From contig BSQZ01000101.1 of NCBI GenBank assembly GCA_033239005.1, positions 284,501-348,500 on the forward strand: a DNA stretch of 64,000 nt. The letters run 5' to 3'. Below are positions 44,216 to 54,282 of this stretch, in pieces. Numbering within the stretch: the first letter of the stretch is position 1; each line of letters starts with the position of its first letter. Made by a program: the position numbers and the translations under genes. A model generated the notes under the pieces. That model saw only the letters and a list, made by a program, of their open reading frames with translations. It made no database searches and had not been told where the DNA came from. Source of the DNA: Lamellibrachia satsuma (lineage: Eukaryota; Annelida; Polychaeta; Sabellida; Siboglinidae).

Positions 44216-44935
44216 TTATTTAGCTTTAACAGTCCTTAAAGAGACGCAAAGCAGCTGACTCATGCGTGGTGCAGTAAACCCACATTGGACCAAGAAACTA
44301 AGCTGTTGATTAGTAATGGCAAATCTTGGGGCACCTCGCGTTGATCTTGGTGTCTCCGTCCGTTCAGAATGGTAACCGCGCCGCACTGCAACATACATGC
44401 ATAACAGCAGATTACCAACCACTTGAAGTAATGAGTGTGATGATACGGTTGATGTGAAAGTGAGCTTACTTAGCAATTAGGGCCGGAACGATACATTGCT
44501 TCACGATACGGTACGTATAGCGATACATAGTTCACGATACGATACCTGTCGCGATACAGACTACACTAACTAGAGTGATACAACAACAATAAAACACGTT
44601 TATTTATTACGTGGACAAGGCAACACCGGTGTATCGTTCCGGCCCTAATAGCAATGTAGTTTATTTAGATGATTTAGCAGTTTTGTGTCGTTTCAATTCA
44701 TGAAACAATATACGTAGCATTTCATTATGTGAGGCCATGCAATGCACAGTGAGTAGTTTGTGTACGATATAAAATTTACTTAATTTGTTGTCTTACCTTG
44801 GTCTTCACCATTTTTATTTCTTAAACTCTTCTATAATTGGCCTCAGCAACTCGAGTAATAGCTGGGCAGCATTCTCTTGTAGCAATGTTCCGTTTGCCCT
44901 CTTTGTATGCCTCTCTATTGCTTCCAATCTTTAAA
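44216..44935 (-). pseudogene. Integrase-like gene remnant with HTH segment
   Basis: Minus strand. About 44,935-44,820 reads LEAIERHTKRANGTLLQENA, then QLLLELLRPIIEEFKK. About 44,397-44,216, after a TATGTTGCAG acceptor, reads GAPRFAITNQQLSFLVQCGF, then TAPRMSQLLCVSLRTVK. The second part resembles the G-R-P-x-F-x-I ... L-L-x-x-G-F-S-V-x-x-I-A-x-L-L-G-V-S-x-R-T-V helix-turn-helix found before integrase-type catalytic domains in some animal transposon-derived proteins. That match is from memory of the family's shape, not a search. A GTAAGA donor sits after the first segment, but a stop precedes it. A hAT MITE lies between the two segments. Confidence 0.4.
44478..44647. mobile_element. Complete hAT-type MITE, 170 bp
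   Basis: Terminal inverted repeats TAGGGCCGGAACGATACA and, at the right end, TGTATCGTTCCGGCCCTA (18 of 18 complementary). Flanks TTAGCAAT (44,470-44,477) and ATAGCAAT (44,648-44,655) match at seven of eight positions, the 8-base duplication expected of hAT. The interior is rich in CGATAC. Confidence 0.9.
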
Positions 44936-44999
44936 AGAACAATTTACATTTAGGATTACATTTAGGATATATATGAATAGATGCTACTGTGAAGTGAGG

Positions 45000-45560
45000 C
45001 TGGAGTAGACTCTCCAGGGCGCAAGCCTGGGCAAGAGTTACGAGATCCTGGGTTGCCCAGTCATCAGGATCCCTCTCTCGGCCTTACCGGTGGGATCCAA
45101 AGGAATGCGAAGCATGACGTTTGGCACCAGCTTGGCTGCAGGAGCTGCCGGAAAAGTGACAACGTGATAACCAGACCGTCTTCGGGGCTCCACTCCCGAT
45201 TTGTGTAGGGTTTATTCCCTAGCCTTCCCCATGAGAGGGTATAGCCGCAAGGCAGCGGAGGTTTGAAATAAGAGTTTACCTTCTCCTAGGCGGGCGACCA
45301 GTCAAGGTTAACGAGCCCCATCTGCCCGACGTTTCTGGTTTTAAGGCGCCAGATATCCGCCTTTGTCCCTTTTCCTGTCAGTAAAAACAGTTCTGCCGCA
45401 AGAAGGACAGGAGCTGGACTGGACTGTCAGAGGCTTTACGAGACGCACGCCGTTGGGGCATTTTATAAGTAGCGAGAGCTTATCCGCACACACCCACCCC
45501 GGCTTAACAGTCTTGGAACCCTCGTAACTGCCGTCTCTCGTGTTAGTTCCACACTGTGAA
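45000..45560. repeat. GC-richer segment, probable retroelement part
   Basis: Clearly higher GC than its surroundings with sharp edges, no intron signals and no long frame. It contains GGCGGGCGACCAGTCAAGGT and AACGAGCCCCATCTGCCCG. The look is that of a retroelement 5' region or a long SINE. This is inference; no terminal features or coding domain are visible. Confidence 0.35.
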
Positions 45561-45631
45561 GATTCTACATTGCATTAATAATTACATTATGACATGCCTT
45601 ATTATTAGTACTATCATTCATCTACAGTAAC

Positions 45632-46315
45632 TGACAAGACCTTGACCAAAGAACAACATTGTAGCTGTGGTGTAAAAGACCTTGACCAAAGAACAACATT
45701 GTAGCTGTGGTGTAAAAGACCTTGACCAAATAACAACATTGTAGCTGTGGTGTAAAAGACCTTGACCAAAGAACAACATTGTAGCTGTGGTGTAAAAGAC
45801 CTTGACCAAAGAACAACATTGTAGCTGTGGTGTAAAAGACCTTGACCAAAGAACAACATTGTAGCTGTGGTGTAAAAGACCTTGACCAAAGAACAACATT
45901 GTAGCTGTGGTGTAAAAGACCTTGACCAAAGAACAACATTGTAGCTGTGGTGTAAAAGACATTGACCAAAGAACAACATTGTAGCTGTGGTGTAAAAGAC
46001 CTTGACCAAAGAACAACATTGTAGCTGTGGTGTAAAAGACCTTGACCAAAGAACAACATTGTAGCTGTGGTGTAAAAGACATTGACCAAAGAACAACATT
46101 GTAGCTGTGGTGTAAAAGACATTGACCAAAGAACAACATTGTAGCTGTGGTGTAAAAGACATTGACCAAAGAACAACATTGTAGTTGTGGTGTAAAAGAC
46201 CTTGACCAAAGAACAACATTGTAGCTGTGGTGTAAAAGACATTGACCAAAGAACAACATTGTAGTTGTGGTGTAAAAGACCTTGACCAAAGAACAACATT
46301 GTAGCTGTGGTGTAA
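45632..46315. repeat. 40-bp minisatellite, about 17 copies
   Basis: Nearly perfect 40-base unit (GACCTTGACCAAAGAACAAC then ATTGTAGCTGTGGTGTAAAA) with only a few point variants (CTTGACC or ATTGACC, AGCTG or AGTTG). The long minus-strand frames through it are products of the repeat. Confidence 0.97.
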
Positions 46316-46319
46316 AATC

Positions 46320-47177
46320 AGTCACCGAGACCATTAATTGTCTGATTTGGTGCATCTGACGTTTGCATTTTTGAATGATCGCATTTAAGACAAACCGTCT
46401 AAGTGGATCATATTACAGTGTTATCCGGTCAATTGGTTCCCCAAAACGAAACGGTATGCGGAAACATGACAAAAGGATTAATGAAGCCATTGATACCTAC
46501 CGTGTTATGCATGCTGCTCGAGTTGAAGCCGGGAGGGGGTCGGTTGTGGCAAGGCGGAGGCAGTCATCGACTGTACGTTTAAATCTTTTCAAGAATAACG
46601 CCGAATTAGACATTCCCTCTAGGCGCTCTTGTGCTCCTTGGATGCGGCGAGGAGGCATTTCTTAATGTACGTTAAACGGGATGTTGCCAGCGTATAGTTA
46701 TTTTCGTACGTAGGTATATTACTGTAAATTACCGCCGTTTGTTGTTCATAATTCGTAACTAAGACTAACTTTCACTGGTTCACCATCTGATGCGTAGCTA
46801 AAGGAGATGTCTTTGGTTGACATATCAACGCGTTATCATCTAATTCAACGCGTAACTATCTTCGCTTTGTCATTGGTTGATATATCAACACGTTACTGTT
46901 TAATTCAACGCGTAACTATCTTCGCGCTTATGGCCTTATCGGCCTGCCATAGCACTCGTCGAGTTGACACTACCGCTTGCCAATGTCGCGTGACTTTGGA
47001 ATAACAGGCGACAAGGTGGTGGGATGCGATCGGTCAAAAGCGTCATGGAAAAGGCGTTGTTGCCACGATCATATCAGTTATTAAAAGAACACGGAAACGG
47101 CGAAATTAATATCAAATTGAAAAACGACACCATTTATATAATACATAAACACAGATGTTACATAGTTGGCCTATTAA
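46320..47177. other. No gene recognised; 60-bp duplication
   Basis: Two copies of a 60-base unit with TTCAACGCGTAACTATCTTC lie at about 46,815-46,930. A 96-codon plus-strand frame (46,375-46,665) has no recognised domain and no supporting signals. Confidence 0.5.
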
Positions 47178-48150
47178 TTGGCACAAGTTACGTTTATTGA
47201 ACCCTGTGGGCCAGTCCGTGACAATCTGCGCTCAGCAGACCAGCTGCTCCTAGTAGAACGCAAAGCTAAACACTTGTGGGGAGCACGAGCTTTTATTGTC
47301 TCCGCAGCAAAGGTCTGGAATGCGTTTCCAAACAATATCAGAGCTACGGCAAACGACCGTCACCTTCAAAACAGCCACGAAAACACATCTCTTCAAAATG
47401 AACTTAAAATTAGACTTTCGGACATTTGATACAGAGACATTGACTTTTTGAAATTAACTAATGTTCTTTCTATACTATTTGTGATAATGAGTTTTGCAAT
47501 TTTTATTATACTGATTTTCTGCTATCCATGATAATGATTTTAGATTATTTATTATATTAATCTTAGAATAGATATTGATTTTTAGAAAAGCACTTATAAA
47601 GATCTTATATTATTTTGATAATGATCTTATAATATTTACTGATTTTATGATATATATGATACTAATTGTATAATCTTTATGACACTGATCTTAAATTGAT
47701 ATTTCGAATAATGGTTAAATTATATCAAGCGTCATGAGCGCCTTATTTGGCGGATACCGGCGCTATACTGTTGTTGTTATTATTATTATAATTATTGAAA
47801 CATTGGACCTAGCATCGGTAGAACGAGGATGATGTCGATTTTGGCAATGGTAGTTTCTCGGTCCCCTCGTTTCTCTCTCTCAGTACCACTTCTTAAATCA
47901 TTGCAATGGCTCCCTGTTCGATATCGCATTACCGGTATTTTTAAGATATGTACCTATCAAGCCCTTTCATCGAAGCAACCAGTATATTTACATTCAGTAC
48001 TCACTCATGCAAGACAGCCTAGACAGCGTAGATCATCTAATTATTATATAATATTCTACTTTTTGTTCCCTAGCATTAAGACAAATGTCGGAACTAGACC
48101 TTTTTCGGTTGCTGCACCGACTCTGTAGAACTCACTCCCTGTTAGTGTTA
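47178..48150 (+). mobile_element. Two CR1-like LINE 3' ends
   Basis: 47,178-47,429 reads LRSADQLLLVERKAKHLWGA, then RAFIVSAAKVWNAFPNNIRA, matching the LxVPxxRxxxxGxRxFSxAAPxLWNxLP end of CR1/L2-type RTs. 47,829-48,150 reads PLLKSLQWLPVRYRITGIFK, then a shifted RPFSVAAPTL, the same module from a second copy. Between them (47,430-47,829) is AT-rich tail sequence. Confidence 0.7.
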
Positions 48151-48399
48151 AGTCTGTAGGATATATATATATATATATAAACACTGCCACTGCTAAAAAT
48201 AGTATTATACCCTGAAGGTAATAAATGCATGGTCAATATGTCGGAACAAAGAAGGGTAAGATAAGTAAGAAGACGGATAAAGACTCCGCTAAATAGAACA
48301 ACAAAGAATGTCGTTGAATAAATATGTTGCGGAATAAATGTTCAAGCTCAGGCGTCATCGTTAAATCATCGAAACAGCCGTAGGGGAAATATAGGTCCT

Positions 48400-49861
48400 C
48401 AAATCCAAACAGTTCAGTTGTCGACGGTGTCGTCGGTTCTGGAGGACGTGGTGACAACTAACGAAAACAACACGGGTGATTTTATTGGAAGCCACATTCG
48501 TGACGATTTAACTTCCAGTCTTTTGGTGTATGTCTGGCCGCTGATTGCCTGACGGGACTCGTCGGTAACACGCTCAAGTTGGTCGTGCTGGGGCGGAACG
48601 GACTCGTGCGGACCTCGGCGAACGTCTACTTGACCGCCCTGGCCGCCGGGGACAGTTTGGTGTTGATAGTGGCGGTCTAACCTCTCTGCGCTGGTGACTG
48701 GATGATGCGAGTATAAGGGCATGTCATTGTCGCGTTCACTGCCGAGTGTTGGGTCGCCATCCGCTTCCCGCTTTACTGAAGGGGTAAGACCACTGTTGAC
48801 CTTCCTGTTTATTGTTTCACACGAATGTAGGGCGTATTAAATTGCGATATGTGAATTTAAAGAATTCATATGATGTGACATAAGTGCAATTGAGCAGGCA
48901 TATTCACAGGTTTGTTTGTAGAAGCTATTGGCTGTGAAATGGTTCATTTTTTTGAGAGATTAACAGGCGGAGGGATTTATGGGAATTTTTCTGCTATGGG
49001 CCACGTGAGCGCATGAATACATGGCTATTTTTGTCAAAATTGATGGGCATCGCACGTCGGGGCGTTTTAAAAGAGCTGGAAGTAAGTGATTTTGACAAAA
49101 CTTGGTCAGCATGTCAATGAGATGATGGCAGTTACTGTGAAAAAGTTTCAGAATTTTTAGTGGTCACGTTTTCTTATAATCAAACAAAACGTTAACATGG
49201 CCACCAATGCAATTCTCAACAGTGGTCTGACTCCTGAAGCTACGGCTGTGCGCCGAACAATGCCGCCGCATTGTGCGTGTCGCTGTTACTGCCTACCTTT
49301 TTTAAGAACATCGACGTTGTTATCATATCCGCGTCGGCCATCTTCAGATCGGGCGACGTCGTTTGTCTCATTGCGTTGCGCGACCTGCATTACATGAACG
49401 ATGATCGATAATGGATTAACTTCGTTGCTACCACCGCCATTGGCAGTGCTAGTCGTCAACAACTGGGCAATAATAGGAGACTTCGTGACGCGCACGACAC
49501 TCATGTGCCTGGGCGTATCGTTGGCGTTCACAGTCGGTGTCGTTCCCAGTAATGTGTTCGTCGTCATCGATCACTACTGGCCAATGCCGCCATCCACTTT
49601 GTACTTTGTCATCCACTGCGCGATGCACCTGTCAATCACGATGAATCTGTCAATCACGCCATCAACTTCTTCCTGTACAGTCTGACGGAAGCTCACTTCC
49701 AGAGCGAATTGGTCCCAATGTTTCGCAGTTGTATCCAGCGCGGAGGTGCGGCGGCGTCTGTAGTTCACAGGATGCCATCTCGTGCTACGAGCAGGTTCAA
49801 GTTCCACAGGAGTATTGGAGACGATTTACAAATGCGAAGATTGATGAGGTTTCTGATGTGA
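48400..49861 (+). pseudogene. Class A (rhodopsin-like) peptide-type GPCR pseudogene
   Basis: In order: an N-terminal stretch with a NNT sequon (TTNENNTGD); TM1 TSSLLVYVWPLIA, then after a frameshift LTGLVGNTLKLVVLG with the conserved GN; TM2 TSANVYLTALAAGDSLVLIV with the conserved LAxxD (here LAAGD); TM3 end FTAECWVAIRFPLY, where the usual E/D-R-Y/W is E-C-W; IL2/TM4 CRRIVRVAVTAYLF; IL3 SRQQLGNNRRLRDAH; TM6 LMCLGVSLAFTVGVVPSNVF; and TM7 NHAINFFLYSLT, ending at a TGA at 49,859-49,861. Several frameshifts and stops break it. An AT-rich stretch at about 48,784-49,215 separates TM3 from TM4 and may be an intron or an insertion. The sequence style is that of FMRFamide-type receptors; the ligand is unknown. 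Confidence 0.75.
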
Positions 49862-50029
49862 AAGCAGTCATTGTGTTAGGGCATTTGGTTTATGATTAAA
49901 TGTGTGTTAGGCGCTCAAAGGCGACGTATTTTCCATGGCTCATTGTCGACGCCTCATTTTTGTTAGATATTTTGAAATCTTAGTCAAGTCATTGAGTAAT
50001 ATTTTTACTTATTTCACAGTCAGTTTACC

Positions 50030-50707
50030 TTTTTCTTCTCGTGACGTTTCGATTGCTATCAGCAATCTTCTTCATACGACTACCGCTAGATGGCGACACG
50101 GTAGTCATTCTACGCAGACGTCACTCTGGTGTGTGCCCCCCGCGGCCGCCCCCTGGGTGGCCCTTCAGGAGATTATCGTAGATGTGTGAGAGTCGGTATC
50201 GGGCCTCATCTCGATTCATGCTGTCTTTGGTTTTCCTTATCAATATCGCTTTGTTGATGCCTCTTGTTCTCCAGTCCGATCTCTGTCTATAAATTTGGCC
50301 CCCGCCCAGTCTACTATGTGATTCTGTTGAGTCATGTGATCTGTGATCGCTGATTTATGCATCTCTTTTTCCGATGTTTTTCTGTTGCTTCGGGTGTAGG
50401 TTTCTCAGCGTCTTCTTTGTGTTCTTTGATGCGTGTTCCTAGGGTACGTTTCGTTTCTCTGATGTATGTGGCATTACAGTTCTTACACGTTATGGAATAC
50501 ACCCCTTCGCACATCTTTTGTGGTTCAACGTTGTCCTTTGGTCTTACTAGTGACCTCTTGATGGTGTTGTGAGGCTTCATTGCTGTGTTCGCATTGTATT
50601 TCTTCATGATCCGTGATGTGGTTTCGGATAATCCTTGGACATATGGAAGTACCACCATGCCTTTGTTCTTGTCTTTTTCCTGATGTTATCTTCCTTCTTT
50701 GTTTCAC
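50030..50707 (-). mobile_element. Penelope-like element C-terminus with GIY-YIG domain
   Basis: Minus strand 50,658-50,332 reads VVLPYVQGLSETTSRIMKKY, then KPHNTIKRSLVRPKDNV, and GVYSITCKNCNATYIRETKR TLGTRIKEH in two blocks. This is the end of the RT thumb followed by a GIY-YIG endonuclease in which GIY is GVY and YIG is YIR. Shorter matching pieces (AITDH, HIVDWAGAKFIDRD) continue to about 50,250. RT core and terminal repeats are missing. Confidence 0.75.
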
Positions 50708-51489
50708 TCATATTAGTCAAGTCATGCTACACATCCACTAAAAGTCATATAAATTCTAAGAGGGTTGTCCTTAGTACCATCTGAACAACGTAAAATCAAC
50801 GTTGTTTCTTGCATGATTTTTCGTGTGCCTAAGCAGTTCCATTATCCATGAATCCCCGGTGTATTTGGTTAATAACGGGGATGTGAAACCCTTTCTTAAT
50901 TTGTGTGGAAAAAATCCAACTCCTATGTAGGTTGAAAATGGGCAATTCGTCCAATTTATTTGGAGGTGGTATTTCAACGTAATTGCTACTGTGCACACCG
51001 CATTAAATGTAAAATGCCTCAAGCATAGGGTGCACAGTCAGAAATAAATATTCTCGATAACTACATCAGTATAGAAGACAAACTGGTACATGTTAGCCAT
51101 AACAGTCTGACCAAACAACCCTTGTTGCTGTTATATAATGTTCCAGCATAACAATTTACAAGGGAAAAACATACTCAATTAAGAATGCACAAGCACAGTA
51201 CCAGCTACAGCTATACTATTTAAAATTCACTACACACAAAAGAGGAGTAAGTAATCCCCCAGGCCCTATTTGCTTGCAGATTGGGACCCCATCCTCCGCT
51301 AAAGGGCTGCACGCCTATTGGCCAAAGCCAGAACAAAAGGAGAATCAATACTGGCAATACTCTATACCGAATATTGTAGTGGCTTTGGTTAACATTAACA
51401 TGAATTGATGGGCACAGCCCAATTAAACCTCCAAATTGGGGTTCAACCACAAAGTAATCCATGTATGCTGAACTGGCTGGCACAGTAGG
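50708..51489. other. No gene recognised
   Basis: AT-rich stretch with no supported feature. Confidence 0.5.
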
Positions 51490-51720
51490 TCGGGTCAGTC
51501 CTGACTACAACCGACCACTTGCCAACAGATGGATAAGTCGCCTCACGACCCTTCCTCTACCAACAGAAGGTAAATTGCCTAGCTACCCACCCTCCACCGA
51601 CAGAGAGATAAGTCGCCTCACGACTCCCCCCTCTACCAACAGAAGGTGAGTTGCCCTGCTACGTTTCCTCCGCTGACAGATAAGTCGCCTCACGACCATC
51701 CCTCTATCAACTGTTTTGGT
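51490..51720. repeat. Degenerate repeat of about 85 bp
   Basis: Three diverged copies sharing ATAAGTCGCCTCACGAC and CTCTACCAACAGAAGGT. Confidence 0.7.
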
Positions 51721-51924
51721 CGGCCTACTATGCTGTGCCGAAGTTCAAGTTGCTGCCTCTGAGGGAGCGAATGAATGTCAAGACAAGTTGCGATCGTCAC
51801 CGACACATTGTTGCACTCGTCAATGCCGGGTCACGTTATCACTGCTGCGTCATGTTCATCACTACTGGGTCACATTGTCACGTTCGTTTCTGCCAAGTCA
51901 AGTTGTTGCGATCATCACTGCATG

Positions 51925-52160
51925 ACCCGTAGTTGTGCTCAACACTGCACGTCCCGTAGCTTTGCTCAACACTGCACGTCCCGTAGTTTTGCTCAACACT
52001 GCACGTCCCGTAGTTGTGTTCATCACTGCACGTCCCGTAGTTGTGCTCATCATTGCACGTCCCATAGTTGTGCTCAACACGGCATGCCCCGTAGTTGTGC
52101 TCATCACTGCACGTCCCGTAGTTTTGCTCAACGTCCCGCACGGCACGTCCCGTAGTTGTG
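51925..52160. repeat. 27-bp minisatellite
   Basis: About eight copies of TGCACGTCCCGTAGTTTTGC plus CAACACT, with variants. Since 27 is a multiple of three, frames stay open on both strands; they are not treated as genes. It lies just beyond the 3' side of the DIRS-like element. Confidence 0.9.
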
Positions 52161-52254
52161 CTCAACACGGCACGTCCCGTTGTTGTCTCCCGTCACGCTG
52201 AAACAGAAACAGTCGGGGGCAGTATCTGTATGTAACCGGGTGTAGTCGGTGGCT

Positions 52255-52862
52255 TTATGTGGATATCCTGCTAGAGATTGATTCCACTCGGATATATTTC
52301 TGGTCGCAGTCAGAATGCCAGCGTCCCATGGTCTTAATTCGTTCGGAAGAGAAACCTGACATTGCTGTCCATGTGGCTGCCCCTATTCTATAACAATGAG
52401 GGGATATTTTATTGTCTGCTAACTCGGTTCGAGCAATGACTGCCCTTAAGTACTTAGCAAATGCAGTTTTTTTAACTGGCAACTTATTAGCATAGCGAAA
52501 AAAGAGGGCCCTACTCATGAGGAAGTAGGTTGGCGCTGGTCAACGTGAGGACGTGAACGCGCCACTCCCTTAACAGTCTTTAGAACAAATAATCCGCTGT
52601 GGGGATAGGGTAGAGACAAGCTTTGTGCCTTTCTGCAATGACCGACAGGTAAGTCGTAATGGTACTGGGTGCTTTCCCTTCCTCCTTGAGATGCTGCACA
52701 ACAATAATTATTTTGTTTGGGAAGGCGAGCAAGTAGCCGCTTTCTATCTAGTTTTTGCAAAAATGCTACAAACCTGGTCCAGTTAGCCTCGTAACGGCGA
52801 GCACTGCTCGGTGTAAGGGAAGTCTCCATGGTACTCGGGGCGTTGCGTGCCAGGGTAGCCAC
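52255..52862 (-). mobile_element. DIRS-like element: tyrosine recombinase
   Basis: Minus strand. 52,862-52,515 holds the N-terminal part (SARRYEANWTRFVAFLQKLD), then a frameshift. 52,518-52,255 holds the catalytic C-terminus KISPHCYRIGAATWTAMSGF, then TMGRWHSDCDQKYIR. H-x-x-R (HCYR), the later W-H and the tyrosine in K-Y-I-R are the expected active-site pattern of a tyrosine recombinase. These enzymes replace integrase in DIRS-type retrotransposons. The first catalytic Arg region is degraded. Confidence 0.8.
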
Positions 52863-52879
52863 TGAATAGGAATTAGAGT

Positions 52880-53950
52880 CGGTTGATTAACTAGGCCTGG
52901 CTGAACGAGACATGCGCGTTCGATCTGCAACCGTGAAATAAAACTCGCAACAACATTGAACTTTCCAGGGATGTGCCTGGCGGGGAAACATATGTTATAA
53001 GAGAGACATGCAACCACGAGTTGGCGAACTAAACACGTCAGTTTTGGGTAACTGGCATTTTGCCTATTGATCAACGCCCCCACGGCTGTATTGTCTGAAA
53101 AGAACAAAACCCGTTTATTAATCAACACTGGTCCCCATCGCCTGACAGCCAGTACGATTGGTAAGAGCTCTTTGATGGAAATGTGTTTGGAGCCCCAGTG
53201 GGAAAATGTCCCTGAAACCAAGAGTCACCCATGACAACCCCGAATACAAAGCCACTTGCATCTGTTGTAAGAGACAGCACATCTGATGATGTCCTGTTAG
53301 TAAAATTAAGGGAGCCGATCAATTATTTTAGCTCTTTTAAGGTGACTTTCTCCCTTTTAGCTAGGCTCATTAGCTTCTGACGTAGCGATACCACCTTCTC
53401 CAGCTGTAATGCGAGTGTTTGATTTAAGGTGTTAATTTCAATTCCATGGAGTGTGACCTTTGTGGCAGGTAATACTGTTTTAGCCTGCTATATAGGTAAG
53501 TTAATAATTTTTGTCAGCTCAAAAAGGCGGGACAGGTTGGAATGACATTCAGGCTGTTTTGCCAACAAAAAAATTGTCAAGGATATGGCTCATACTGGAA
53601 AAGTGAAACTTATGCTGGCATATCCATTGTAGGGCCTATGAAAGCAGCTCAACCAATTGACATGCATAACTACATCCCATCTGCAACGACACAAAATATT
53701 CCAGTCCCTGACATTTGAAACCAAACAATCTGTAATCATGGGGGAGACAGGAATTATGCGAAATGCATCTTGTAAGTCGGCTTCGGCGATGAATGCGCTT
53801 TTTCGCAACTTCACAAGTTGTTCGACGCAATGGTCTCGCATTTGAAAAGCAACAGTAGTTAATTCAGGCAGTATGTGTGGGTTGACTGAACTGGTTTGGG
53901 AAACTCAGGGCAAGAATGAGCCGAAACCAGACTCTTTCTTTGGGACTGAG
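52880..53950 (-). mobile_element. DIRS-like element: RT and RNase H
   Basis: Minus strand. 53,841-53,700 reads FIAEADLQDAFRIIPVSP, the DIRS-type RT motif A with D-L-Q-D-A-F. Broken RT sequence follows. 53,290-53,220 reads LTTDASGFVFGVVMGDSW, and 53,196-52,900 reads HWGSKHISIKELLPIVLAVR, FFSDNTAVGALINRQ and FPARHIPGKFNVVASFISRL. These contain the D, E and D of RNase H (TTDAS, KEL, SDN). Frameshifts and in-frame stops show it is inactive. Confidence 0.8.
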
Positions 53951-54282
53951 CCTAACGGCAAGTAGACCATGTTTGGGACGGGATCTTACGTGAAAGGGCT
54001 TGCAATCCTGTGTTTCGCCTATTCTTTGCTCAGCTTCCGTTCCACTATTCCCTGGTTATCCTTGACTGATTTGTAATTTTCAAAGTGATGCTTAGGTGGA
54101 GCTGATGTAATCGTGGAAGCGATCCTAAAAACTCAGTGAAACCTGTAACCAACGTGTCAGTTATGTTTGTGCCACATCCCTGCAACAGTAATTGTAAGAC
54201 ATTAGGTATATTTGTGTCGATATCACGCTACCGCTCCTTGTAAATCTATCTTCAATCAAAAGATCATTACTGGCCCTTGTGG

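Noticed and set aside
45614..46355. Three overlapping minus-strand frames of 211-245 codons
   Set aside because: All arise from the 40-bp array, whose length not divisible by three makes one stop-free unit open in all frames. There is no start context, domain or non-repeat coding part.
49286..49807. Minus-strand frames across the GPCR region
   Set aside because: They are antisense to the TM4-TM7 blocks, which carry recognisable GPCR landmarks on the plus strand.
51735..52201. Several overlapping frames on both strands rich in Cys/His/Ser or Thr/Arg
   Set aside because: They are produced by the 27-bp minisatellite, whose length is a multiple of three.
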